This document shows, in pieces, positions 7,389-15,644 of a stretch of DNA of 64,000 nt. Made by a program: the position numbers and the translations under genes. Origin of the DNA: Anthropogastromicrobium aceti (GTDB taxonomy: Bacteria; Bacillota; Clostridia; Lachnospirales; Lachnospiraceae); NCBI RefSeq assembly GCF_025567095.1, contig NZ_JAOQJH010000012.1; one strand, written 5' to 3'. The notes beneath the pieces are model-generated. The model was given only the letters and a program-made list of their open reading frames with translations, had not been told where the DNA came from and made no database searches. Position 1 is the first letter of the stretch; every line of letters starts with the position of its first letter.

Positions 7389-9140
7389 ATGGAAAAGTTA
7401 CTTAGCATTATTTCCAGAGAGATTGGAGACGCATTTGAAGCTTGCGGTTATGAGCGCGAGCTTGGACGCGTTACCGTATCTAATCGTCCGGATCTGTGTG
7501 AATATCAGTGTAATGGCGCAATGGCTGGTGCAAAGAAATATCACAAAGCTCCTTTTATGATTGCAGATGAGGTGGCAGAGAAGCTGCAGTCTTCAAAAGT
7601 AGTAAAGGATGTAGCATCTGTAAAGCCAGGATTTTTAAATTTCAATCTTGATAATGAATACTTGGCATCTTATATTAATCAGATGAAGACAAGTAAGAAG
7701 CATGGAATTGAGCTGTCAGCACCAGAGAAGATTGTAATTGACTACGGCGGACCAAATGTAGCAAAGCCGCTTCATGTTGGTCATCTGCGTTCTGCAATTA
7801 TCGGAGAGAGCGTAAAGAGAATCCTTCGTTATGCAGGAAATGAAGTTATTGGTGATGCGCATCTTGGTGACTGGGGCCTTCAGATGGGTCTGATTATTAC
7901 TGAGTTAAAGGAGAGAAAGCCAGATCTTGTTTATTTTGATCATGAATATACTGGTGAATATCCTGAAGAAGCGCCATTTACAATCTCTGAGTTAGAGGAA
8001 ATCTATCCGTGTGCGAGTGGTAAGGCAAAGGTAGACGAGGAGTTTGCAAAGCGTGCACATGATGCAACTGTTATGCTGCAGAATAAGGATCGCGGCTACA
8101 CTGCGATTTGGAATCACATTTTGAAGGTTTCTATCGAAGATCTTCAGAAGAACTACAGCAAGCTGGACGTTCATTTTGATCTGTGGAAGAAAGAGAGTGA
8201 TGCGCAGCCGTATATTCCGGACATGGTTCAGATGTTAAAGGATAAGGGACTGGCTTATATTTCAAATGGTGCACTCGTTGTTGACGTTGCAAAGCCGGAG
8301 GATACAAAGGAAGTTCCGCCGTGTATTATCTTAAAGTCAGATGGTGCAAGCCTTTACCAGACAACAGATCTTGCTACTATCGTAGAAAGAGAAAAGCTGT
8401 TTAAGCCAAACCGCATTATTTATGTTGTTGATAAGCGTCAAGAGATGCATTTTACACAGGTATTCCGCGTATCCAGATTGGCAGAGCTTGTTCCGGAAGA
8501 TACAAAGCTTCAGTTTTTGGGCTTTGGAACTATGAACGGAAAGGATGGAAAGCCGTTTAAGACAAGACAGGGCGGTGTTATGCGTCTTGAGCACCTGATT
8601 CGTGATATTAACGATGCAGTTTATGATAAAATCATGGCAAGCCGCGATGAGGATGAAGAGACAGCACGCGAGAATGCAAAGATCATTGGTCTTTCTGCAA
8701 TTAAGTATGGTGATTTGTCTAATCAGGCATCAAAGGATTATGTCTTTGATGTAGATCGTTTCACTTCTTTCGAGGGAAATACAGGTCCGTACATTCTGTA
8801 TACCATCGTAAGAATCAAATCTATCTTAAAGAAGTTTGGTCAGGAGATTCCAACTGCAATCACTGTGCCGGACGGTGCCGCACAGAAGGCACTTATGCTT
8901 GATATGACAAGATTTTCAGATGTATTTGCACAGGCAAGTGCTGAGTATGCACCACATAAGCTGTGTGCATATATTTATGATTTAGCAAATGATTTCAATC
9001 GTTTCTATCATGAGACAAAGATTTTGGCAGAAGAAGATCAGGATAAGAAGAATGGTTACATTGCTCTGATTTCTTATTGCAAAGATATTTTGGAGACCTG
9101 CATTGAACTGTTAGGATTTAGTGCACCAGAGAAGATGTGA
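7389..9140 (+). CDS. argS: Arginyl-tRNA synthetase
   Basis: Class I aminoacyl-tRNA synthetase charging tRNA-Arg. The HIGH-type motif is HVGH at residues 129-132 (within NVAKPLHVGHLRSAIIGE). The degenerate KMSKS region reads GKPFKTRQGG, as in many ArgRS. An N-terminal additional domain (residues 1-100) and a C-terminal DALR anticodon-binding domain are recognisable. The length of 583 is in the usual range. GAGAAAGG lies about 11 bases before the ATG, and the gene stands alone between terminator-like structures. No T-box leader is visible in the 45 bases between the pnp terminator and the start. Confidence 0.96.
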   Translation: MEKLLSIISREIGDAFEACGYERELGRVTVSNRPDLCEYQCNGAMAGAKKYHKAPFMIADEVAEKLQSSKVVKDVASVKPGFLNFNLDNEYLASYINQMKTSKKHGIELSAPEKIVIDYGGPNVAKPLHVGHLRSAIIGESVKRILRYAGNEVIGDAHLGDWGLQMGLIITELKERKPDLVYFDHEYTGEYPEEAPFTISELEEIYPCASGKAKVDEEFAKRAHDATVMLQNKDRGYTAIWNHILKVSIEDLQKNYSKLDVHFDLWKKESDAQPYIPDMVQMLKDKGLAYISNGALVVDVAKPEDTKEVPPCIILKSDGASLYQTTDLATIVEREKLFKPNRIIYVVDKRQEMHFTQVFRVSRLAELVPEDTKLQFLGFGTMNGKDGKPFKTRQGGVMRLEHLIRDINDAVYDKIMASRDEDEETARENAKIIGLSAIKYGDLSNQASKDYVFDVDRFTSFEGNTGPYILYTIVRIKSILKKFGQEIPTAITVPDGAAQKALMLDMTRFSDVFAQASAEYAPHKLCAYIYDLANDFNRFYHETKILAEEDQDKKNGYIALISYCKDILETCIELLGFSAPEKM

Positions 9141-9143
9141 TGC

Positions 9144-9226
9144 AACAGTTCACGCGTTCAGACAAATTCGAAAAATCCCATGCTTGCATGAGGATTTTTT
9201 GAAGTGGCTGAACGAAAGGAACTGTT
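9144..9226 (+). terminator. Three nested inverted repeats after argS, probable terminator
   Basis: Outer arms are AACAGTTC 9144-9151 and GAACTGTT 9219-9226. Middle arms are CGTTCAG 9155-9161 and CTGAACG 9208-9214. The inner arms, AAAAATCC 9171-9178 and GGATTTTT 9192-9199, form a classic terminator stem with a T-run. The whole is an 83-bp near-palindrome. The inner part is a good bidirectional terminator; the two outer layers are more than termination needs. Confidence 0.75.
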
Positions 9227-9273
9227 TTATAAAAAGACTTCAATATTGATTTGATATATATATGGGGAGAAGT

Positions 9274-12200
9274 ATGGAGAAAACCTACGAAATGCTGCAG
9301 CAGTATGCGGTAAACTCTTTGGAATATCAGAAAGGACGTGCCCTTCATCAGCGCGGACAGGCAGCTTTGTCAAGCGCTGAGGAGGCACATGGAAGAACAC
9401 AGATACAGGCAACGGTTAGAGATTTAAGCAGACGCTATGATGTAGAGGTGACAATACAATCAACAGGTCTTGCAGCTGATGGAAATTGGGGAGACTTTGA
9501 TATAGAGGAGTCTTCATGTTCCTGCGGCGAGTATCATACACCGGGAAAACTTTGCCGTCATGAGATTGCGGCAGTTTTGCAATATTTTTGTGAGGGAGAG
9601 CTTGTATCAAGTGTTCATACCTCAGCTGCCTGCACAAGTATGATTCAGGCATACGAGAAGCGTTATACGCTGCAGTATCAAAAATCCAATATTTCAGATG
9701 TAAAAGTAGTACCAAAGTTTGTGACAGAGGGAAAGAAAATCGGGCTGGAATTTTTTGCCGGAACACGTCATCTTTATCCTATTCGCGATCTGACTGCCTT
9801 TAAACAGAGCTATCAAAAAGGTGAAGACATTTCTTTTGGTAAGCAGCTTTCGTATCCAAACTGTGAATATTCCTATGATTCTGATTCGGCAGCATTGATT
9901 CAGGTCATTTGTCTGCAGATTGATTCCTATTTGAATCATTGGTCTCAGCAAGAAAAATATACATTTGATAGGAAAATTTCAAATGTTGAGCTTGAGGAAG
10001 GCTTTGCCGATTTGTATATGAAAGCATTTTGCGGCAGAGAGCTTGAACTAATCGAGGATGGCAAGAGCCGTATGGTTCATGTTGTAAAGGAAAATCCGCA
10101 GGTAAAACTGATATTAGAGAAAAAGGGAAAGGATGGCGCAAGACTGTGGCTTCCAGATAAGTGGAAGTTAGCAGAGGGAAATCGCCATATCTATCTTTTT
10201 GGAGAAGATACAGTTTATATTTGTGATGAGTATTACAGCCGCGCTCTTAGGATTTTCTACAGAAATCTGCTGCAGGTTGCTTATCCGGGAAGCGGATATA
10301 TAGATATTAACAATAGTGATTTTCCGTCATTTATTCATTATGTGCTTCCGGAGATTCAGGAAAATATTAATTTGGAATGCCGCGACTTGTCGTTGGAGGA
10401 ATTTGTTCCGCCAATGCTTCAGGTGAAATTTACCATAAATTTGTGGGATATTCTTGAGCTGAAGATGGAGACACGCTATGGTAAAAGAATAGTTCATCTT
10501 GGTGAAAAGTCAGATACGAACCTTGTGCGTGATGTGGAAAAGGAGCAGGCATTAAAGGATCTTCTTGAAAGATATCTTCCAAGCATGGAAAAAGATGAAG
10601 AAAATGGTCAGGAAGATTGCGAGCGCTATATTATCGAAAATGGAGATGATATTGGACGCTTTTTGGAGTTTTGCCTGCCGCAGCTATATTCATTTGGAAG
10701 TGTTGTGCTAGAAGATGGTCTGGCTGATCTTCATTTTGATGAGGCACCTCAGATCAAGGCCGGTATGCGCTTTATGGATCATTTTTTGGAGCTTGGCTTT
10801 GAGAGTGATGGGTTAAGTGAAAAGCAGTTAAAGGATGTGCTTAGGGCTTACCATGAAAAACAGCATTATCATCGCCTTGAGGATGGCAGAATCTTAAAGC
10901 TAAGTGATGAGTTTGCTGATAAGCTGGCAGAGTTTGAGGATGTGATGGATATTGATGCCCGTGAAGCAGTTGACAGGCCAGTGAGTCTTCCAGGGTATCG
11001 CTTCTTATTTGCAGATGAGATGCTTGCGTCTATGCAGGGCATTGATTATCAGCCAGGCAAGGAAATTCGCGACATGGCAGAGCGCATGAAACGCACTGAG
11101 TTGGAAATGTATCCAGTTCCAGAAACTATTGGAGCAACGCTTCGTGAGTATCAGATCTATGGATATCGTTGGCTTAAAATGCTGCAGGATTACCATTTTA
11201 ATGGAATATTGGCAGATGATATGGGTCTTGGAAAAACTTTGCAGACGATTACACTGCTAGTATCTGATCAGGGAAAGGGAAGCTCAATTATTGTCTGTCC
11301 GGCATCGCTTATTTATAACTGGCAGCATGAGCTGGAATTATTTGCATCAAACTTGCGCATTCAGGTTGTGGCTGGAAATGCAAAAGAGAGAAAAGAACTA
11401 ATTGAGCAATATACATCGTATGATGTTTTGATTACGTCATACGACCTTCTTCGCCGAGATCTTGAGATCTATGAAGGCTGTAAATTTTTCTATCAGATTC
11501 TTGATGAGGCACAGTATATCAAAAACCATATGACAATGAATGCAAAGGCTGTTAAGCAGATAAATGCAGCATATCGTCTTGCTCTTACGGGAACTCCGAT
11601 TGAAAATAGTTTAAGTGAGCTGTGGAGTATTTTCGACTATCTGATGCCAGGTTATCTGTACAGCTATACACGTTTTAGAAAACAATTTGAGATGCCGATC
11701 ATGAAAAATGAGGATGTAGCGGCGAGAAATCGCCTGCGAAAAATGACAGCACCATTTTTACTTCGAAGATCAAAGTCTCAGGTGCTTTCAGACCTTCCTG
11801 AAAAGGATGAAAAGACTATTTATTCTGGAATGGAAGATGAGCAAAGAAAGCTGTATCTTGCTGCCCATAAGCAGCTTGTTGATCAGCTGCAGGGTATTGA
11901 CAGTGCATATTATGAGAAGAACAAGATATTTATCTTGAGTCAGCTGACAAAGCTTCGTCAAATTTGTTGTCATCCAGCGCTTTGCTACGATGATTATCAG
12001 GGAAGCTCTGCTAAGCTTGAGGCATGTATGGAGCTTGTGCAGCGTGCTGTAAAGGGAAAACATAAGGTATTATTGTTCTCTCAGTTTACATCAATGTTAG
12101 ATCTGATTCGTGAGCGCTTAGCTGAGCAGAATACAAAGTATTATTGTCTGACAGGAAATACAGATAAGCAGGAGCGTCAGCGCCTTGTTGATGAGTTCCA

Positions 12201-12543
12201 GAATGACGATACACCTGTATTTTTGATTTCACTAAAAGCCGGCGGCACGGGATTAAACTTAACGGCGGCAGATATTGTAATTCACTATGATCCGTGGTGG
12301 AATGTGGCAGCACAGAACCAGGCAACTGACCGTGCACACAGAATTGGACAGAAAAACACAGTAACGGTGTACCGTTTGATCGCAAAGGACTCTCTCGAGG
12401 AGGGAATAATAAAGCTCCAGGAGTCCAAGAAAGCATTATCAGACGATATTCTTTCCATGGACTTCGGAGCTATTGCGTCGATGTCTAAGGATGAGCTGTT
12501 AGCTCTTCTTTCTACGGGAGAGGTAGCTAATCAGGCAAAGTAA
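9274..12543 (+). CDS. SWIM zinc-finger SNF2-family DEAD/DEAH helicase
   Basis: Large Swi2/Snf2-type double-stranded DNA translocase of the bacterial HepA/RapA-like group. An N-terminal SWIM zinc finger is visible (CSCGEY...CRHEIAAVL, roughly residues 82-105). A long central region of unknown fold follows. The SNF2 core has Walker A DDMGLGKT (about 648), Walker B DEAQ (about 742), LTGTPIENSLSELWS, and the C-terminal motif QATDRAHRIGQ. The ATG at 9274 is preferred because GGGGAG sits just before it; the in-frame ATG at 9262 has no such site. The length is 1,089 residues. Its last 45 bases overlap the end of the convergent minus-strand gene. Cellular role is unknown; RapA-like transcription recycling or DNA repair are both possible. 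Confidence 0.88.
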   Translation: MEKTYEMLQQYAVNSLEYQKGRALHQRGQAALSSAEEAHGRTQIQATVRDLSRRYDVEVTIQSTGLAADGNWGDFDIEESSCSCGEYHTPGKLCRHEIAAVLQYFCEGELVSSVHTSAACTSMIQAYEKRYTLQYQKSNISDVKVVPKFVTEGKKIGLEFFAGTRHLYPIRDLTAFKQSYQKGEDISFGKQLSYPNCEYSYDSDSAALIQVICLQIDSYLNHWSQQEKYTFDRKISNVELEEGFADLYMKAFCGRELELIEDGKSRMVHVVKENPQVKLILEKKGKDGARLWLPDKWKLAEGNRHIYLFGEDTVYICDEYYSRALRIFYRNLLQVAYPGSGYIDINNSDFPSFIHYVLPEIQENINLECRDLSLEEFVPPMLQVKFTINLWDILELKMETRYGKRIVHLGEKSDTNLVRDVEKEQALKDLLERYLPSMEKDEENGQEDCERYIIENGDDIGRFLEFCLPQLYSFGSVVLEDGLADLHFDEAPQIKAGMRFMDHFLELGFESDGLSEKQLKDVLRAYHEKQHYHRLEDGRILKLSDEFADKLAEFEDVMDIDAREAVDRPVSLPGYRFLFADEMLASMQGIDYQPGKEIRDMAERMKRTELEMYPVPETIGATLREYQIYGYRWLKMLQDYHFNGILADDMGLGKTLQTITLLVSDQGKGSSIIVCPASLIYNWQHELELFASNLRIQVVAGNAKERKELIEQYTSYDVLITSYDLLRRDLEIYEGCKFFYQILDEAQYIKNHMTMNAKAVKQINAAYRLALTGTPIENSLSELWSIFDYLMPGYLYSYTRFRKQFEMPIMKNEDVAARNRLRKMTAPFLLRRSKSQVLSDLPEKDEKTIYSGMEDEQRKLYLAAHKQLVDQLQGIDSAYYEKNKIFILSQLTKLRQICCHPALCYDDYQGSSAKLEACMELVQRAVKGKHKVLLFSQFTSMLDLIRERLAEQNTKYYCLTGNTDKQERQRLVDEFQNDDTPVFLISLKAGGTGLNLTAADIVIHYDPWWNVAAQNQATDRAHRIGQKNTVTVYRLIAKDSLEEGIIKLQESKKALSDDILSMDFGAIASMSKDELLALLSTGEVANQAK

Positions 12544-13905
12544 CATAAATACTGCCATAATAACAATAAAAATAGGCATATATTTAAGGGTGGCATTCCA
12601 CATCGGAGTCTTAAACAGGGCAACGCTGTAGGTGTCACCCTTATATGATTTAATGGAATACGTGACCAAATTGTTATCGCCGCTTGATCCTGCATCAGAG
12701 AGTTTTTTGCTCTCTGCATTTCTGACAATCAATGATGAATAGCCATCTGGAAGAGATACAGTTACAGTATCCAAAACTTTTGCATATGATGCAGTATCTT
12801 TTGAAAGCTGTGCGCTTAATGTGACTTCTTTTTTGGAAAGTTCAGTTTCACGCTCGGTCCATGCAAATGCAGAAGATCCGGCCGGAACGGTGACAGTATA
12901 CTGATGAACGAGGAAACGCTTCTGCTGGGTCAGCCAGTCAATTGTCGGAAGCAGATCGATAGAAACTGTTACTGAGCTTCGGCCAAAGTAGTCAGCCAGA
13001 TTGGAAAGAAGAAGCTCTGGTGTTGCCTGTGTGTTGTCTTTATTTTGATCCAGATACCAGTCACAGCAAAATTCAAGGTAGGATTTCAGATCAGAGGATT
13101 CATCGTCCATTGAGAATTTCTCGGCATCGGTCTTAGCATTTTCATTCTCAATTAGTGAAACAGTGAAATCAGTATTTTCTTTTCCAGTCAAGAAAACATA
13201 GCAGTCAAAGAAATTTTCACTAATAGAAAGCTCATAGCCATTGTCTGTTGTGGAATAGCTGCAGCCGAGCGGATAAATATGGCAGCTGTCACTAAGCCCT
13301 GAGATAGACAGACATACTTTTTCATCAAGTACAGAATCAGTGAGAGGTCTTGACAGGTGATAGAGGACACCCTTATCCTCTGGGATTGCAGTATTGTAAA
13401 TCTGACCCTGATACAGTTCGTCAAGTGTCAGAGTACTTTCACCAAGTCCGTTTGCTGAAAATAAAGGAGAATAGTACGACGATTCCTCAAAGGAAGCAGC
13501 ATCAGTATCTGCAAACAGATCAAGCAATTTAAGTGCATCGCTGTCTGTTGTATCGTATGCATGTGCATAGAAGTTATACAGCTTTTCTGGTTCTGATGCC
13601 AATGATGCAATCTGTGGAATCAGAATGTCAAACGAAACATCGGTATCGGATTCATTTTGAATCAGATAGTTGTCTTTCATCAGATTATTGTCGTAATCCA
13701 GACAGATATTGTGTGTCACCTTGACGCCTTCTGGTTGTTCATTTGTACTATACAGACCGGATGTATACAGTGGTGTAGAAAAAACTTCTGTAGCATTTGC
13801 AGCGTCAGCAGAACTTGTGCTTTCAGCAAATGTACAGATTGTGCCGGAAAAACAAGTTCCGGCTGCAAGAAGTAAAGAGGTAAATTTTGTCGTATGCTTT
13901 AACAT
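12499..13905 (-). CDS. Unrecognised exported protein with C-terminal membrane anchor
   Basis: I do not recognise the family. The 468-residue product starts with a signal peptide (KHTTKFTSLLLAAG, then a small-residue cleavage region near TFAES). A long Ser/Asp/Thr-rich extracellular part with beta-type character follows. The C-terminus has one membrane segment (MPIFIVIMAVFMLLCLISYL) and a basic tail (SRRKKS), so it is probably a type I surface protein. The ATG at 13905 is chosen over 13941 because the signal peptide begins there and an AGG lies upstream. Its 3' end overlaps the SNF2 gene by 45 bases tail to tail, and it diverges from the PHP gene. No catalytic motif is obvious. Confidence 0.7.
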   Translation of the reverse strand: MLKHTTKFTSLLLAAGTCFSGTICTFAESTSSADAANATEVFSTPLYTSGLYSTNEQPEGVKVTHNICLDYDNNLMKDNYLIQNESDTDVSFDILIPQIASLASEPEKLYNFYAHAYDTTDSDALKLLDLFADTDAASFEESSYYSPLFSANGLGESTLTLDELYQGQIYNTAIPEDKGVLYHLSRPLTDSVLDEKVCLSISGLSDSCHIYPLGCSYSTTDNGYELSISENFFDCYVFLTGKENTDFTVSLIENENAKTDAEKFSMDDESSDLKSYLEFCCDWYLDQNKDNTQATPELLLSNLADYFGRSSVTVSIDLLPTIDWLTQQKRFLVHQYTVTVPAGSSAFAWTERETELSKKEVTLSAQLSKDTASYAKVLDTVTVSLPDGYSSLIVRNAESKKLSDAGSSGDNNLVTYSIKSYKGDTYSVALFKTPMWNATLKYMPIFIVIMAVFMLLCLISYLSRRKKS

Positions 13906-13924
13906 GGAAAACCTGACCTTTCTA

Positions 13925-13954
13925 TTGCATGATGGAAGCATTTAATGCTATAAT
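13925..13954 (+). promoter_or_regulatory. Promoter of the PHP-domain gene
   Basis: TTGCAT (13925-13930) and a perfect TATAAT (13949-13954) are 18 bases apart, ending 36 bases before the start codon. It overlaps the 5' region of the divergent exported-protein gene. Confidence 0.6.
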
Positions 13955-13990
13955 AAGAACATCCAACTCACTTAAAACGAAGGAGGAACT

Positions 13991-14833
13991 ATGGCAGTTG
14001 ACCTACACACGCATTCCTGCTGTTCAGATGGCTCTCTTACACCGTCTGAGCTGATGGAACTTGCATATGAGAAAAAGCTTTCGGCAATTGCATTGACAGA
14101 TCATGATACTGTAAGTGGTATCAAGGAGGCAAAGAAGGTAGCAGAAGATCTGTCTATTACATTAATTCCAGGAATTGAGATTTCCAGTCTATATGATCTT
14201 GGAAATGTTGTGAAGGAATTTCACATTCTTGGTCTTGGTGTTGATGAGACAGATGTACAATTTTTAAAAAAGTTGGAGCAATATGGTGCGCTTCGTCAAG
14301 AAAGAAACGAGAAAATGCTGCGTCTAATCAGCGAAAACGTTTGCAATATTGACAAGGACGAATTTTATGCTCGTTTTGACCGATCTGTAATCACGAGAGC
14401 TCATTTTGCACAATATCTTTACGAAAAGGGTATCGTATCCTCTGTAAAAGAGGCATTTGACCGCTACCTTGGAGATGGAAAGCCGTGCTACATTCCGAAA
14501 GAAGGGGTAACTGCAAAAGAGGCAATTACCTGTATTCGTGAGGCAGGAGGACATCCAGTTTTGGCACATCCACCGCAGTATCGTCTTAGTCTGACCGTAT
14601 TAGATAAGGTCATAAAGGACTTAAAGGAATGTGGATTAGAAGGAATCGAGGTTGTCTACTCTACCTATACAAATGCGCAGGAGCGGGAACTTCGTACACT
14701 TGCCGTAAAAAATGAGCTTCACATGACCGGAGGTTCAGATTACCATGGAACTCCTAAGCCAGATATTCAGCTTGGGACAGGACTGGGAAATCTTTATGTA
14801 CCGGATGCATTTGCAAATTGGCTGCTTGCATAA
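13991..14833 (+). CDS. PHP-domain metal-dependent phosphoesterase
   Basis: A PHP-domain protein resembling the stand-alone TrpH/YciV-type group, which includes 5'-3' exonucleases (RnaAM-like) and nucleoside 3',5'-bisphosphate phosphatases. Metal-ligand motifs are visible in order: DLHTHSCCSDG (residues 4-14), LTDHDTVSG, PGIEIS, PVLAHP and GGSDYHG. The 280-residue length fits. GAAGGAGG precedes the ATG, and a promoter lies directly upstream. The next gene follows after 62 bases. The exact substrate cannot be told from sequence. Confidence 0.88.
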   Translation: MAVDLHTHSCCSDGSLTPSELMELAYEKKLSAIALTDHDTVSGIKEAKKVAEDLSITLIPGIEISSLYDLGNVVKEFHILGLGVDETDVQFLKKLEQYGALRQERNEKMLRLISENVCNIDKDEFYARFDRSVITRAHFAQYLYEKGIVSSVKEAFDRYLGDGKPCYIPKEGVTAKEAITCIREAGGHPVLAHPPQYRLSLTVLDKVIKDLKECGLEGIEVVYSTYTNAQERELRTLAVKNELHMTGGSDYHGTPKPDIQLGTGLGNLYVPDAFANWLLA

Positions 14834-14895
14834 ATGCTTATTTTATAATAATAACATAAACAGGAATTGATGTCCAGTAAGAAAGGGGATTTACC

Positions 14896-15612
14896 ATGAT
14901 ACAGGAAGAAATCCAGAATTGGATCTACGAAATAAAGGAGGTGGATGCGCTCAGTGCAAAGGCACTTCTGCGTGTTTACGAGCAGCTTGGCTTAAGTGCA
15001 GCTGCAGATCGGCTTGGTGCAATAAGCAGCGAGCAGACAAATGTAGAATATGCCAGTGTTTGGTTGTGGGCTGTTGAGCGAAATCCGGAAAGACGCGAAT
15101 CATTAAATAAAATTCGCGAAGAGCTGACTGCGAAATATTGTAGCGAAAATAGTAAAGATGTTCACTTGACAGGTCAGCAGGTGTTCTACGAACTTAGTTT
15201 CTTTACAGAGTATGAGACTAAATATGGTACACTCCAGTATTACGAGAATATTTATCGCCAACTGTGTCAGGTAGAGAAAACGCAGCGTGATGGCTGGTAT
15301 CTGTATGGTTTGACACAGATTAAAAAGGCAATGAAAGAGGGTGTTTTTGAGTATCAGGCTCAGATCACCGATCTTTTCAAAGAGACATTTTCTGTGCTTA
15401 GAGAAAATTTTGCTACACTTGATGCACTGCAGAGAATTTTGATTGTGGCAGCCGCTTATGAGGCATGCAGTCAGAAAATTTTACTTCCTTATAAATATCA
15501 GGGGTTACTTTTAGAATGGTATCGTGTGATTTGCCGTCATGAGCGCAATAATGATCAGCTTGAGGCTGCAATGGTGCTGATGGAGATGGCAAAGCAGAAA
15601 TTAGAGGCATAA
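14896..15612 (+). CDS. Hypothetical helical protein (238 aa)
   Basis: I do not recognise this protein. It has no signal peptide or membrane segment. It is rich in Glu, Leu, Ala and Tyr, and by eye looks all-helical, with segments such as EVDALSAKALLRVYEQLG and YEACSQKILLPYKYQGLL that suggest a TPR/HEAT-like solenoid. GAAAGGGG lies before the ATG. It sits between the PHP gene and the GH28 gene on the same strand, so it may share a transcript with either, but there is no functional link to read. Confidence 0.7.
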   Translation: MIQEEIQNWIYEIKEVDALSAKALLRVYEQLGLSAAADRLGAISSEQTNVEYASVWLWAVERNPERRESLNKIREELTAKYCSENSKDVHLTGQQVFYELSFFTEYETKYGTLQYYENIYRQLCQVEKTQRDGWYLYGLTQIKKAMKEGVFEYQAQITDLFKETFSVLRENFATLDALQRILIVAAAYEACSQKILLPYKYQGLLLEWYRVICRHERNNDQLEAAMVLMEMAKQKLEA

Positions 15613-15644
15613 CGAAACTGTAATTACATTTAAAGGAGTATATC

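Noticed and set aside
14826..14849. Promoter TTGCAT/TATAAT upstream of the 14896 gene
   Set aside because: Spacing is only 12 bases, too short for a sigma-A promoter.
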